Origin: Proteiniphilum acetatigenes DSM 18083
Lineage (GTDB): Bacteria > Bacteroidota > Bacteroidia > Bacteroidales > Dysgonomonadaceae
Direction: 5' to 3'
DNA length: 64,000 nucleotides
Assembly: GCF_000380985.1 (NCBI RefSeq)
Contig: NZ_KB905710.1
Coordinates: 1-64,000 of the forward strand
In this document: positions 8,862-17,591 of the stretch, one piece after another
Layout of the letters: each line of letters starts with the position of its first letter
How positions within the stretch are numbered: position 1 is the first letter of the stretch
Program-made: the position numbers and the translations under genes
The notes under the pieces: generated by a model
The model's input: only the letters and a program-made list of their open reading frames with translations
The model's database searches: none
What the model was told of the DNA's origin: nothing

Positions 8862-8900
8862 ATTGGAGAATTTTTTCTCCAATTTCTTTTTATTTTTTCT
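8862..8900 (+). terminator. Intrinsic terminator after the zinc-ribbon gene
   Basis: Perfect stem ATTGGAGAA (8862-8870) and TTCTCCAAT (8875-8883) with a four-T loop, followed by a T-rich tract. It isolates the upstream pair of genes from the nqr promoter that begins immediately afterwards. Confidence 0.8.
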
Positions 8901-8903
8901 TTT

Positions 8904-8928
8904 TTTGGAGGGAAATGATGTATCTTTG
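8904..8928 (+). promoter_or_regulatory. Promoter of the nqr operon
   Basis: A -33 TTTG lies at 8904-8907 and a -7 TATCTTTG at 8921-8928. The spacing is about 13 bases, shorter than the usual 19-21, but the -7 box is a perfect consensus match. Transcription from here gives a leader of about 255 bases before nqrA, which holds the tandem repeat units at 9035-9152. Confidence 0.6.
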
Positions 8929-9034
8929 CGTTCCGGAAGGAGGTACTCCTTTGGTAGTTGTACACAGCTTATTCCTAACCCATTGATTTATCATTGGTTT
9001 CAGAGAACTTAGACTATTTCTTATCAGACTTTTT

Positions 9035-9152
9035 CTCGCGATAACATAATCCGAATAAATTCGTTTTCTGTATTTCGCTTATCGAAAAAGTTCTCGCAAC
9101 GACATAATCCAAGCAAACTTGGCTTCTGTTCGTATTGCTTAACGAAATAGTT
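9035..9152. repeat. Two imperfect ~59-bp tandem units in the nqr leader
   Basis: Unit 1 (9035-9092) and unit 2 (9093-9152) share CTCGC, ACATAATCC, TTCTGT and CTTA-CGAAA blocks. Each has a short hairpin at the same place, but the bases differ in a compensating way: CGAATAAATTCG at 9052-9063 and CCAAGCAAACTTGG at 9109-9122. Read on the minus strand, the units match the two units at 17008-17128, so this is a dispersed family and not only a local duplication. Function is unknown. Confidence 0.75.
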
Positions 9153-9192
9153 TTCAAAAAGATTACAGGCAAGGTTATTTATACAATACTAT

Positions 9193-10539
9193 ATGGCTAA
9201 TCGAATTAAAATTAAGAAAGGCTTACGAATTCCGCTGCTCGGTGAGGCTGAAGAGACACTAAGAGGCAGGGTGACGAGTGAATATGTGAGGATTTGCCCG
9301 GAAGATTTTCATGGCATTACTCCCAAATTGGCCGTCAAAGTGGATGATGCCGTGAAGGCCGGAACACCCTTGTTCTTTGATAAAAATCATCCCGAAATGT
9401 TCTTCGCGTCACCTGTCAGCGGCGTGGTAACAGCCATTGAACGCGGTGAGAAGCGGCGTATCCTTTATATAGAGGTGAAAGCTGATAACACTATACAATA
9501 CGAAGATTTCGGTAAGAAAAAGGTGGATTCACTCTCTGCCGAAGAGGTGAAGAAAGCGATCCTCGATGCCGGTATCTGGTTCCTGGTTAAGCAGCGGCCT
9601 TATGATATAGTGGCTGTGCCCGGCAAAGAACCACGCGATATATTCGTAACCGGTTTCGATACGGTTCCGCTGGCGCCGTCTGCCGATTTTATACTGAACG
9701 GCATTGAGGCTGACCTGCAGACAGGACTTGATGCCCTGGCAAAATTGACAACCGGAAAGGTCTATCTCTCTGTCAGTCCAAAAATAACCAATAAAGGGTT
9801 ACGTGAAGCGAAGAATGTGGTGATTACAGAATTCGATGGGCCGCATCCCGCAGGAAATGTAGGTGTACAGATCAACCATATCAAACCGGTGAACAGGGGT
9901 GAAACCGTATGGACGCTGAGCGCACCGGATGTGGCGCTGATCGGCCGCCTCTTCAACCAGGGGATCGTGGATCTTACCCGTACGGTAGCGCTTACCGGAT
10001 CGGAAGTGAAACAGACCGGTTACTATCAGATGGTGATCGGCACACAGTTGAATTCCCTTTTTAAGGGAAATGTAACGGAGGGTATCTCATTGAGATATAT
10101 CAGTGGAAATCCCCTTACAGGTCGGAAAATCGATGCGGACGGCGTGCTTCGTGCTTATGACAGGCAGGTGACCGTCATTCCCGAAGGCGATGATGTACAT
10201 GAGGCTTTTGGATGGGCATCGCTGTCGCCCAAACGTTACAGTGCCGGATGTACCTATCCCACTTACAACAAGAAATACCGTCTCGATGCCCGTCTGTTGG
10301 GCGGCCCGAGAGCTATCATTGTTTCCAACGAATATGATAAGGTATTTCCGATGGATATTTATCCCGAACAACTCATCAAATCCATTATCGCATTCAATAT
10401 CGATAAGATGGAGCAATTGGGTATATACGAGGTGGCGCCTGAAGATTTTGCCCTGTGCGAGTTTGTCGATACATCCAAACTGGAACTGCAACGTATCGTG
10501 CGTACGGGACTGGATATGTTGCGTAAGGAGATGGAGTGA
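9193..10539 (+). CDS. nqrA: Na+-translocating NADH:quinone reductase subunit A
   Basis: 448 residues, full length. The cytoplasmic, cofactor-free subunit of the Na+-NQR complex, implicated in ubiquinone/menaquinone binding. It starts MANRIKIKKGLRIPLLG, with the typical ITPKLAVKVDDAVKAGTPLFFDK barrel-sandwich segment and the SPVSGVVTAIERGEKRRI block, and later HPAGNVGVQINHIKPV. It is the first of six nqr genes in standard order; a 45-base gap separates it from nqrB. In Bacteroidales the complex re-oxidises NADH and builds a sodium gradient. Confidence 0.97.
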   Translation: MANRIKIKKGLRIPLLGEAEETLRGRVTSEYVRICPEDFHGITPKLAVKVDDAVKAGTPLFFDKNHPEMFFASPVSGVVTAIERGEKRRILYIEVKADNTIQYEDFGKKKVDSLSAEEVKKAILDAGIWFLVKQRPYDIVAVPGKEPRDIFVTGFDTVPLAPSADFILNGIEADLQTGLDALAKLTTGKVYLSVSPKITNKGLREAKNVVITEFDGPHPAGNVGVQINHIKPVNRGETVWTLSAPDVALIGRLFNQGIVDLTRTVALTGSEVKQTGYYQMVIGTQLNSLFKGNVTEGISLRYISGNPLTGRKIDADGVLRAYDRQVTVIPEGDDVHEAFGWASLSPKRYSAGCTYPTYNKKYRLDARLLGGPRAIIVSNEYDKVFPMDIYPEQLIKSIIAFNIDKMEQLGIYEVAPEDFALCEFVDTSKLELQRIVRTGLDMLRKEME

Positions 10540-10584
10540 ACATCGTTTATAATAGTATATATATAACTTATAAATAATAGAACT

Positions 10585-11793
10585 TTGAAAGCGTTAAGAA
10601 AGTATCTTGATAAGATCAAACCGAATTTCGAGGAAGGCGGGAAACTGCACTGGCTCTATTCTACATACGATGCGTTTGAGACGTTCCTTTTCGTGCCCAA
10701 CACGACATCGAAATCGGGTGTGCATATCCACGATGCGCGTGATTCGAAACGTACGATGATCATCGTGATCCTCGCACTGATCCCCGCGCTGCTGATCGGT
10801 ATGTATAACGTGGGATTACAGCATTATCTGGCAATTGGCCAGGATGTGACATTCCTTACCAAATTCTTCTATGGATTTCTGGCAGTACTGCCTCACATAG
10901 TAGTTTCATATGTGGTGGGACTTGGTATCGAGTTCGCCATGGCACAGATAAAAAAGGAGGAAGTGGCCGAAGGGTTCCTGGTTACAGGGATGCTTATCCC
11001 GATGATCGTGCCCGTAGACACCCCGTTGTGGATGATTGCCGTTGCCACTGCTTTTGCCGTAGTGTTTGCCAAAGAGGTGTTCGGCGGTACCGGGTATAAT
11101 ATTTTCAATGTAGCGTTGATTACGCGTGCATTCCTTTTCTTTTCCTACCCTTCAAAAATGTCGGGCGACCAGGTATGGGTGCGCACTGCCGATACATTCG
11201 GAATGGGGACAGGAACAGTAATAGACGGTTATTCGGGAGCTACCCCGTTGGGGCAGATAGCAACTACCGAGGCCGGCGGATTTGCCGATTTTACCTTCCA
11301 TGGTATTACAGGACAACCTCTCTCTCTCAGTGATATGTTTTTCGGCTTCATTCCGGGATCTATTGGTGAAGTATCTACCATTGCCATCCTGTTGGGAGCT
11401 GCGATTCTGATTGCCACCGGCGTAGGAAGCTGGAAAACCATGCTTTCAGTCTTTATCGGAGGTCTTGTGGCTGTCCTGCTGGTGAATGTCTTTGCACAAA
11501 ATACCATTATGGAGATGCCCGTACATTATCACTTCCTGTTAGGCGGATTCGCTTTTGGAGCGGTATTTATGGCTACAGATCCGGTAACCTCGGCAAGAAC
11601 TGAAAAAGGGAAATGGATCTACGGTTTCCTTATTGGACTGATCGCGGTAGCCATTCGTGTGTTCAACCCGGGATACCCTGAAGGAATGATGTTGGCTATC
11701 CTGTTCATGAACGCCTTCGCTCCGCTTATCGATTTCTATGTGATCGATGCCAATATTAAGCGTCGTATGAAACGGGCAGCAGTAGTGAAATAA
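10585..11793 (+). CDS. nqrB: Na+-translocating NADH:quinone reductase subunit B
   Basis: 402 residues from a TTG start (no better in-frame ATG precedes the conserved KKYLDKIKP-like N-terminus). Polytopic membrane subunit with about ten spans. The covalent FMN attachment motif SGAT is present with Thr220 as the flavinylated residue (DGYSGATPLGQ); ApbE would install the flavin, and no apbE lies in this window. The GTGYNIFN and FMATDPVTSART segments are conserved landmarks. It forms the sodium/electron path with NqrD/E and the quinone site with NqrA. Confidence 0.96.
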   Translation: MKALRKYLDKIKPNFEEGGKLHWLYSTYDAFETFLFVPNTTSKSGVHIHDARDSKRTMIIVILALIPALLIGMYNVGLQHYLAIGQDVTFLTKFFYGFLAVLPHIVVSYVVGLGIEFAMAQIKKEEVAEGFLVTGMLIPMIVPVDTPLWMIAVATAFAVVFAKEVFGGTGYNIFNVALITRAFLFFSYPSKMSGDQVWVRTADTFGMGTGTVIDGYSGATPLGQIATTEAGGFADFTFHGITGQPLSLSDMFFGFIPGSIGEVSTIAILLGAAILIATGVGSWKTMLSVFIGGLVAVLLVNVFAQNTIMEMPVHYHFLLGGFAFGAVFMATDPVTSARTEKGKWIYGFLIGLIAVAIRVFNPGYPEGMMLAILFMNAFAPLIDFYVIDANIKRRMKRAAVVK

Positions 11794-11807
11794 ATAATAA
11801 TAAAGAT

Positions 11808-12521
11808 ATGAACAGAGAAAACAGTGGATATACGATCATATATGCATCGGTGATGGTGATAGTGGTAGCACTCGGATTGGCCTTCACTCACCAGGTATTG
11901 AATGAACGGCAGATTGCCAACGAAAATACCGACAAGATGCAGCAGATATTGCGTTCTCTCAACTTAGATGTAAGTGTGGCCGAGGCCCAGCCAAAATATA
12001 CCGAGTTGATAAAGAATGCCTATCTTATCAATGATGAAGGTGTAAAAGTGGAAGGTACTGAAGGAATCACCCCTGACGATCCGGCCTTTTCAACCGAATT
12101 GGGAGATACTCAGGCTAAAGGATTGCCGGTATATGAAGCAGAAGTAGATGGTTCTACCAAATATATTATCCCGATGAGCGGCACCGGACTTTGGGGACCC
12201 ATTTGGGGATACCTGGCCATTGAATCCGACGGCAGCGCCATTTATGGTGCGGAATTCGGTCACGCTGGGGAGACTCCCGGATTGGGCGCGGAAATAGTGA
12301 CTACCCCCTTCAGAAACCAATTCAGGGAAAAGAATCTATTCAGAAATGATGAATTTACATCAGTGGCTGTGGTAAAACCGGGACAGACCAATAGCAGAAG
12401 AGACTATGTGGACGGGATTTCCGGGGGGACTATCACCAGTAAAGGAGTGGACAACATGTTACTCAACAGTGTCGGTAGATATAAGAATTTTTTAATGAAT
12501 TTGCACACTGCCAATCAATGA
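11808..12521 (+). CDS. nqrC: Na+-translocating NADH:quinone reductase subunit C
   Basis: 237 residues with one N-terminal membrane span (YTIIYASVMVIVVALGLAF) and a periplasmic FMN-binding domain. The flavin-carrying motif reads DGISGGTITSKG, with Thr208 as the expected phosphoester-linked residue; the common S(T)GAT form has Ala where this has Gly. The ETPGLGAEI block before it is typical. It starts 14 bases after nqrB. It passes electrons between NqrF/D/E and NqrB. Confidence 0.95.
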   Translation: MNRENSGYTIIYASVMVIVVALGLAFTHQVLNERQIANENTDKMQQILRSLNLDVSVAEAQPKYTELIKNAYLINDEGVKVEGTEGITPDDPAFSTELGDTQAKGLPVYEAEVDGSTKYIIPMSGTGLWGPIWGYLAIESDGSAIYGAEFGHAGETPGLGAEIVTTPFRNQFREKNLFRNDEFTSVAVVKPGQTNSRRDYVDGISGGTITSKGVDNMLLNSVGRYKNFLMNLHTANQ

Positions 12522-12565
12522 CAGTGGAACTAATTTCGTTAATGAAAATATAACAGTGAAAGAAA

Positions 12566-13198
12566 ATGGCATTATCAAGTAAGACAAAAGCGGTTTTATT
12601 GGGGCCGCTGAATAAAAATAATCCTGTTATTGTACAGGTGCTGGGTATCTGTTCCGCACTGGCGGTCACCTCCAAACTCGAACCTTCTATCGTGATGGCT
12701 ATTGCCGTGGTTCTGGTGACAGCTTTTGCTAATGTGATCATTTCCCTGTTGCGCAAAACTATTCCTAACCGTATTCGTATTATTGTGCAGTTGGTCGTGG
12801 TTGCTGCCCTTGTGACCATCGTGAGCGAAGTACTGAAAGCGTTTGCCTATGATGTAAACAAGCAACTCTCGGTATTCGTCGGACTGATCGTGACGAACTG
12901 TATCCTGATGGGACGCCTCGAAGCATTTGCACTGGGTAACGGCCCCTGGCCCTCTTTCCTGGACGGTATCGGGAACGGATTAGGTTATGGATGGATACTG
13001 GTAGTGGTAGGGTTTTTCCGTGAACTGCTGGGTTCAGGTACATTACTGGGACATCAGGTGATTCCGCAGGCGCTCTATGATGCCGGTTATGAAAATAATG
13101 GTTTGATGATGCTTGCACCTATGGCGATATTGCTGGTGGCATGTATCATATGGGTACACAGATCGAAGAACAAGGAACTACAGGAAGAGACTAACTAA
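12566..13198 (+). CDS. nqrD: Na+-translocating NADH:quinone reductase subunit D
   Basis: 210 residues, six membrane spans, paralogous to NqrE and to RnfE/RnfA. Landmarks are NPVIVQVLGICSALAVT, VGLIVTNCILMGRLEAFAL with the conserved half-membrane Cys and GNGLGYG. It is inverted in the membrane relative to NqrE and probably shares an iron cofactor with it at the centre of the complex (known for the family). Gap of 44 bases to nqrC. Confidence 0.95.
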   Translation: MALSSKTKAVLLGPLNKNNPVIVQVLGICSALAVTSKLEPSIVMAIAVVLVTAFANVIISLLRKTIPNRIRIIVQLVVVAALVTIVSEVLKAFAYDVNKQLSVFVGLIVTNCILMGRLEAFALGNGPWPSFLDGIGNGLGYGWILVVVGFFRELLGSGTLLGHQVIPQALYDAGYENNGLMMLAPMAILLVACIIWVHRSKNKELQEETN

Positions 13199-13339
13199 GT
13201 GAAAAGTGAAGAATTGATTAATAATGAAGAATTAATAATTAAAAGTGAAGAATTGGAAGTCACAATCCAATATCTTACAATTTAATTGAAAATCAATTTT
13301 TCATTTTTCACTTTTAACTTTTAATTTATAGAATATATT
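13199..13339. repeat. AT-rich word-repeat spacer between nqrD and nqrE
   Basis: 141 bases composed of repeated words such as AGTGAAGAATTG, TAATAATGAAGAATTAATAATTAAAAGTG-like runs and TTTTTCATTTTTCACTTTTAACTTTT. No gene or strong hairpin. The other nqr gaps are far shorter, so this looks like a later insertion or expansion that left the operon intact. Confidence 0.6.
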
Positions 13340-13954
13340 ATGGATGCAATTAGTTTGATTGTACGATCGATATTTGTCGACAACATGATTTTCGCCTACT
13401 TCCTGGGGATGTGTTCGTTCCTGGCAGTGTCGAAAAACGTGAAAACAGCATTGGGATTGGGAGTTGCGGTAACATTTGTACTGGTGCTTACCTTGCCCAT
13501 CAATTATATGCTGGAAAACTATGTGCTGAAAGCAGGTGCACTGCAATGGCTGGGTGAAGAGTATGCCGGGGTCGATCTGAGTGTATTTAGCCTCCTTGTT
13601 TTTATTGCTATCATCGCATCTTTCGTACAATTGGTGGAAATGGTTATAGAACGTTTCAGCCCCTCTCTCTATAATTCATTGGGTATCTTTTTGCCGCTTA
13701 TTGCGGTGAATTGTGCGATTCTCGGTGGTTCGCTGTTTATGCAGCAGCGCGAGTTTGCCAATGTGGGATTGGCTACAGCTTACGGATTTGGTTCCGGGAT
13801 CGGCTGGTTACTGGCTATCGTGGGGATGGCAGCAATCAGGGAAAAGTTAGAGTATTCCCATGTTCCCAAACCCTTGAAAGGATTAGGTATTACCTTTATT
13901 ATTACCGCATTGATGGCTATTGGCTTCATGAGTTTTTCAGGGATCGACATTTAA
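13340..13954 (+). CDS. nqrE: Na+-translocating NADH:quinone reductase subunit E
   Basis: 204 residues, six membrane spans, paralogue of NqrD. Conserved [18 protein letters not shown] and [16 protein letters not shown] segments contain the paired Cys residues that bind the intramembrane iron centre in the family. It follows the long nqrD-nqrE spacer and precedes nqrF by 35 bases. Confidence 0.95.
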   Translation: MDAISLIVRSIFVDNMIFAYFLGMCSFLAVSKNVKTALGLGVAVTFVLVLTLPINYMLENYVLKAGALQWLGEEYAGVDLSVFSLLVFIAIIASFVQLVEMVIERFSPSLYNSLGIFLPLIAVNCAILGGSLFMQQREFANVGLATAYGFGSGIGWLLAIVGMAAIREKLEYSHVPKPLKGLGITFIITALMAIGFMSFSGIDI

Positions 13955-13989
13955 TTGAGAACAGACAATAACAAATTATTTATTAAAAT

Positions 13990-15264
13990 ATGAGTGTATT
14001 ATTGAGCGCGGGTGGATTGACGATATGGGCGAGTGTCATTGTATTCCTGCTGATCATTTTGGTACTTGTGGTGATCATTCTGGTAGCCAAAGCTAAATTG
14101 ATGCCTTCCGGCAATGTAAAGATTACCGTGAATGATGAAAAAGAATTGAACGTGCCGATGGGCGGTACCCTGTTGAATACGTTGCAGTCACAGAATATAT
14201 TTCTCTCTTCTGCTTGTGGAGGTGGAGGTACCTGCGGCGAGTGCCGTTGTCGCATAACTGAGGGAGGTGGGGAGATACTTCCAACCGAGAAGGGGCACTT
14301 CAGCCGTAAGGAGCAGTTGAACGATTGGCGTTTGAGTTGTCAGGTGAAAGTAAAGGACAACATGTCGATCGTTATACCCGATGAGGTTTTCGGTATTAAG
14401 GAGTGGGAGTGCGAAGTGGTTTCAAATCATAACGTGGCTTCGTTTATCAAAGAATTTATAGTGAAGCTGCCCGAAGGGGAGAAACTCAATTTCAAACCGG
14501 GTTCCTACAGCCAGATCAAGGTACCCCGATTCGACCAGATAAAATATTCCGATTTTATTATCGATGAGCAATACAAGAGCGAATGGGATAAATTCAACAT
14601 GTGGGATCTTACGGTGACCAATGACGAAGATACCGTGCGTGCTTATTCTATGGCCAATTATCCCGCAGAAGGGAATATCATTACCCTCAACGTGCGTGTG
14701 GCAACTCCTCCGTTCGACAGGGCCAAAGGTACATGGATGAACGTGAATCCCGGAATTGTATCTTCTTATATCTTCAGCCTGACTCCGGGCGACAAAGTCA
14801 AAATATCGGGTCCATACGGGGAATTTCATCCCATACTCAACAGCAAGCGTGAAATGCTCTGGATAGGCGGTGGTGCCGGTATGGCTCCCCTGCGTTCACA
14901 GATCATGCACTTAACTAAAACGTTGAAGATCACTGACCGGAAGATGTCTTACTTCTATGGAGCAAGGGCTTTGATAGAAGCATTCTATCTGGAAGATTTC
15001 TACGAACTCGAAAGAGAATTCCCCAACTTCTCGTTCCATCTGGCACTCGATAAGCCCGATCCGGCAGCCGACGAGGCCGGTGTGAAATATACTCCGGGAT
15101 TCGTGCACCAGGTCATTCACGACACCTATCTGAAGGACCACGACGCTCCCGAAGATATCGAGTACTATATGTGTGGACCCGGCCCCATGGCAAACGCTGT
15201 ACAGCGCATGCTCGACAACCTGGGGGTTCCGCCGGAGATGATCATGTTCGACGACTTCGGATAA
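13990..15264 (+). CDS. nqrF: Na+-translocating NADH:quinone reductase subunit F
   Basis: 424 residues. Electron entry subunit: one N-terminal membrane span (about 10-33), a plant-type 2Fe-2S ferredoxin domain with Cys76, Cys82, Cys85 and Cys117, an FAD-binding domain with RAYSMANYP, and an NADH-binding domain with GGGAGMAPLRSQ and the MCGPGPM terminal block. It ends FDDFG, as usual for NqrF. Last gene of the operon; a terminator hairpin follows 32 bases later. Confidence 0.97.
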   Translation: MSVLLSAGGLTIWASVIVFLLIILVLVVIILVAKAKLMPSGNVKITVNDEKELNVPMGGTLLNTLQSQNIFLSSACGGGGTCGECRCRITEGGGEILPTEKGHFSRKEQLNDWRLSCQVKVKDNMSIVIPDEVFGIKEWECEVVSNHNVASFIKEFIVKLPEGEKLNFKPGSYSQIKVPRFDQIKYSDFIIDEQYKSEWDKFNMWDLTVTNDEDTVRAYSMANYPAEGNIITLNVRVATPPFDRAKGTWMNVNPGIVSSYIFSLTPGDKVKISGPYGEFHPILNSKREMLWIGGGAGMAPLRSQIMHLTKTLKITDRKMSYFYGARALIEAFYLEDFYELEREFPNFSFHLALDKPDPAADEAGVKYTPGFVHQVIHDTYLKDHDAPEDIEYYMCGPGPMANAVQRMLDNLGVPPEMIMFDDFG

Positions 15265-15296
15265 TTACGGAAGGAAATAAACAATCTATATATTTG

Positions 15297-15334
15297 ACGG
15301 CATTCTCTGTAGCAGGGGGATGCCGTTTCTTTTG
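15297..15334 (+). terminator. Intrinsic terminator after nqrF
   Basis: Stem ACGGCAT (15297-15303) with ATGCCGT (15320-15326), then TTTCTTTT. It separates nqrF from the convergent pabC-pabB pair. Confidence 0.7.
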
Positions 15335-15374
15335 GAATAAGGAGATGTGTTGTATTATACAGAACTATATCTAA

Positions 15375-15959
15375 TCATATAATATTGCATACCGGGAGGG
15401 ATATTCCATCTTCTATATCCAACATGGCGTTGATAAGGTGGATGCGGTCATATTCCGGGAGGGAATCGCGGTGGATAATTCTCTCTGCGATGACTCCTTC
15501 GCGAAGGAGCTTTTGCCGCTTGGTACCGTTTAACAGCGGACTCTCCGGTGTAAAATACTGCTTCCCCTTGCTGAATACTACATTGCTGTAAGAGGTATCT
15601 GTAATAAGACCGTTCCGGGTGACAAGGATCTCATCATAGTCGCCTTTTTGCGCCAACAGGGCATTTAGCCGTCTCCTGTCGGCAAATTTGAATGAGTAAT
15701 CGACCGATGCCTCTATCAACTTCAACGAGGTTATCTTTTTGAGAAGATAGGATTCAAATGATACCTCTTGAATAGTCTTGTGATAAATGATCCGGCATTT
15801 TACTTTAGTATCCTGTAGTTTATCCGGAAGAAGCGCTGGCAGATCGGGCAACTTGGGCGCGTTGAATCCGAAATGGGCGGCTGTCCGTTGCATCCGTTCT
15901 TCATGGCACTGCCTGTTTTGAATCTCTCCTTGAAGTATGTAAATGGTTTCTAAAAACAT
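15375..15959 (-). CDS. pabC: Aminotransferase class IV, probable aminodeoxychorismate lyase
   Basis: 194 residues, a short member of the PLP-dependent fold-IV family (most are 260-290). It keeps the C-terminal half motif TDTSYSNVVF and the TPESPLLNGTKRQKLLREGVI block around the PLP phosphate site. It lies 21 bases downstream of pabB on the same strand, so the reaction is most likely 4-amino-4-deoxychorismate to p-aminobenzoate plus pyruvate, for folate. The N-terminal half is compact, which is common in Bacteroidetes forms. A branched-chain aminotransferase role is less likely given the partner gene. Confidence 0.8.
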   Translation of the reverse strand: MFLETIYILQGEIQNRQCHEERMQRTAAHFGFNAPKLPDLPALLPDKLQDTKVKCRIIYHKTIQEVSFESYLLKKITSLKLIEASVDYSFKFADRRRLNALLAQKGDYDEILVTRNGLITDTSYSNVVFSKGKQYFTPESPLLNGTKRQKLLREGVIAERIIHRDSLPEYDRIHLINAMLDIEDGISLPVCNII

Positions 15960-15980
15960 GTCAGGTGAAATTTGGAATGA

Positions 15981-16991
15981 CTAATGTAATGGCAGATATA
16001 TTTTCCGGATTGCTTCCTCGTACTCTTTCCTGCCGCTGCTGTTGGCGGTAATGCCGCCGCCGCTGCGGAAAAAGAGTTGTGATCCGCATTGTTCAATGAA
16101 TCGGATTAATACAAACGATTCTAGTTTTTCACCATCGAAATAACCGGCTACACCGGTGTAGAAGCCGCGTGCTTCCTTTTCAGCCTCCTTGATGATGCGA
16201 AGCGTAGCCTCCTTGGGCGCTCCCGATACGGAACCGGCCGGCAATAATTCGAAGAAGAGTGTGCCCAGGATATCGAGATACCCTTCCGCCAGTGTTCCCT
16301 CTATCTCGGAACTTACCTGTAATATGGGCCCCCTGTTTGTCTCCAATGCATCTATGTATCTGAAACGGTTTACTTTCACAGAGGCAGCTATCCGGCTCAG
16401 GTCGTTACGAAGCAGATCCACGATGGTATTATGTTCCGCCGTCTCTTTCCGGTCATTTAGCACGATATCGCGTGCATAAGGCAGGCGTCCGTCGATAGTT
16501 CCTTTCATCGGGAAAGTGAGGATTTTTCCCTGCTCTATCCGTACAAAACACTCCGGAGAGAAGCAGACCCATTTGCCTGGCAGGCAGAGTTTATAGGTCG
16601 CCCTGCTGGAAAGAAAAATTTCTTCAAATGAGAGAGAACACCTCAATGGAGTTTTTATAGTGAGATTGACAAGATAGGAGTCACCTCGTTTCAACCCGTC
16701 CATCACCACATTAAAACGCTGTAGATAGGTGGCGTAATCTTCAGGATCGGCCTCAAATAAATAGCTGTCTGTCTGATAAGAAGGAAAAGAGAATGACTCG
16801 GGTATCCCGGAAAGCCTGTGAGGGAAGGTGTTGGACATGCCTTTGATGTCGAAAAGGATCTCTTGTTGTGACAACGGATCGGCAACAAAAAATCCTTCCC
16901 GCATCTCAAAATCTACTGTGAATAGAAACGGCTTTCTCGCTTTTCCCGCTTCGTTCATCATCTCCTTTATTTCATTACTTTCGAAAAACAT
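15981..16991 (-). CDS. pabB: Aminodeoxychorismate synthase component I
   Basis: 336 residues of chorismate-binding domain without a glutamine amidotransferase fusion. Signature LLPAGSVSGAPKEATLRII and the GFYTGVAGYFDG block are the active-site region of PabB/TrpE enzymes; IVDLLRNDLSRI and FPMKGTIDG are also conserved. The short length and pairing with a class IV lyase favour PabB over TrpE. It turns chorismate plus ammonia/glutamine into aminodeoxychorismate. A separate PabA subunit must be encoded elsewhere. Transcribed leftward from the 17000 region. Confidence 0.88.
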   Translation of the reverse strand: MFFESNEIKEMMNEAGKARKPFLFTVDFEMREGFFVADPLSQQEILFDIKGMSNTFPHRLSGIPESFSFPSYQTDSYLFEADPEDYATYLQRFNVVMDGLKRGDSYLVNLTIKTPLRCSLSFEEIFLSSRATYKLCLPGKWVCFSPECFVRIEQGKILTFPMKGTIDGRLPYARDIVLNDRKETAEHNTIVDLLRNDLSRIAASVKVNRFRYIDALETNRGPILQVSSEIEGTLAEGYLDILGTLFFELLPAGSVSGAPKEATLRIIKEAEKEARGFYTGVAGYFDGEKLESFVLIRFIEQCGSQLFFRSGGGITANSSGRKEYEEAIRKIYLPLH

Positions 16992-17007
16992 GATGCAAAT
17001 ATAGTGA

Positions 17008-17128
17008 ACTATTTCGTTAAGCTAAATGAGCAAAGAGCAAACTTGTTTGAACTTTGCCATAGCGAGAAATAGTCTGATAAAATCGAAAGCCGAATGGTAA
17101 GCCAAACTTGTTTGAGCTTACCTGAGGC
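17008..17128. repeat. Two further units of the ~60-bp hairpin repeat family
   Basis: Plus-strand blocks AACTATTTCGTTAAGC, GCGAGAAATAGTCTGATAA and two copies of the palindrome CAAACTTGTTTG (17038-17049 and 17103-17114) align with the reverse complement of the nqr-leader units at 9035-9152. The units lie in the gap between divergent pabB and leuA. The repeat could belong to the pabB leader in the same way as it belongs to the nqr leader; read from pabB the orientation is the same relative to the gene. Confidence 0.7.
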
Positions 17129-17182
17129 GCATCTTATATTCTATAAATATAGTGATAGTGAAAGCATCCTATATTCTGCAAA
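17129..17182. repeat. Short direct repeat GCATCYTATATTCTRYAAA
   Basis: Two copies at 17129-17147 and 17164-17182 match at 16 of 19 positions with 16 bases between them. They adjoin the hairpin units. From 17183 to 17420 I see only AT-rich sequence without a gene. Confidence 0.5.
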
Positions 17183-17423
17183 CATGAACAATTCACTCCT
17201 GATAGATGTTTTGTGAAGTAATGAACCGGGTATGGAAACAAAACTTGTTTCTACTATTTCCAAATGTGAGGTGATTTTAGTACATATCCTTCTGACAAGG
17301 GGAGAACGGGGATAATATACTGATTTTTCGTGTTATTTGAGAGGTTGCGATGTTTTAAATCGAAAATTTTTGATGGAAATAATCAACAAAATGAAAATTT
17401 TTTGAAGAAAATTGTGGAAATAT

Positions 17424-17454
17424 TTTGTTTGTATGAATTTTTGCCTTTACTTTG
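17424..17454 (+). promoter_or_regulatory. Promoter of the leu-ilv operon
   Basis: -33 TTTG at 17424-17427, 19-base spacer, -7 TTACTTTG at 17447-17454 (one mismatch to TAnnTTTG). A start near 17461 gives a 200-base leader holding a leader peptide and a terminator. Confidence 0.6.
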
Positions 17455-17488
17455 CACCCATTAAACAGAGAAAATTTCAATTTGTCGT

Positions 17489-17551
17489 ATGTATTATCAG
17501 GTCGATATTCTAGTCATTTCTATTCTACTTCTGGAAAAATTCGGAGGGTGA
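17489..17551 (+). CDS. Ile/Leu/Val-rich leader peptide of the leu-ilv operon
   Basis: A 20-codon reading frame from ATG 17489 to TGA 17549-17551. Its core VDILVISILLL is almost wholly branched-chain residues, and half of the whole peptide is Ile, Leu or Val. It lies between the promoter and a strong terminator hairpin in front of the branched-chain amino-acid genes. This is the arrangement of ribosome-mediated attenuation: when charged Leu, Ile or Val tRNA is short the ribosome stalls on these codons. The GGTGAGA at 17547-17553, overlapping the stop, is complementary to TCTCACC at 17602-17608 in the terminator, giving a possible antiterminator. No protein evidence exists; the call rests on composition and position. 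Confidence 0.78.
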   Translation: MYYQVDILVISILLLEKFGG

Positions 17552-17591
17552 GACTGGCATATCTGTGATTTACATTAGGTAAAAAATATAG

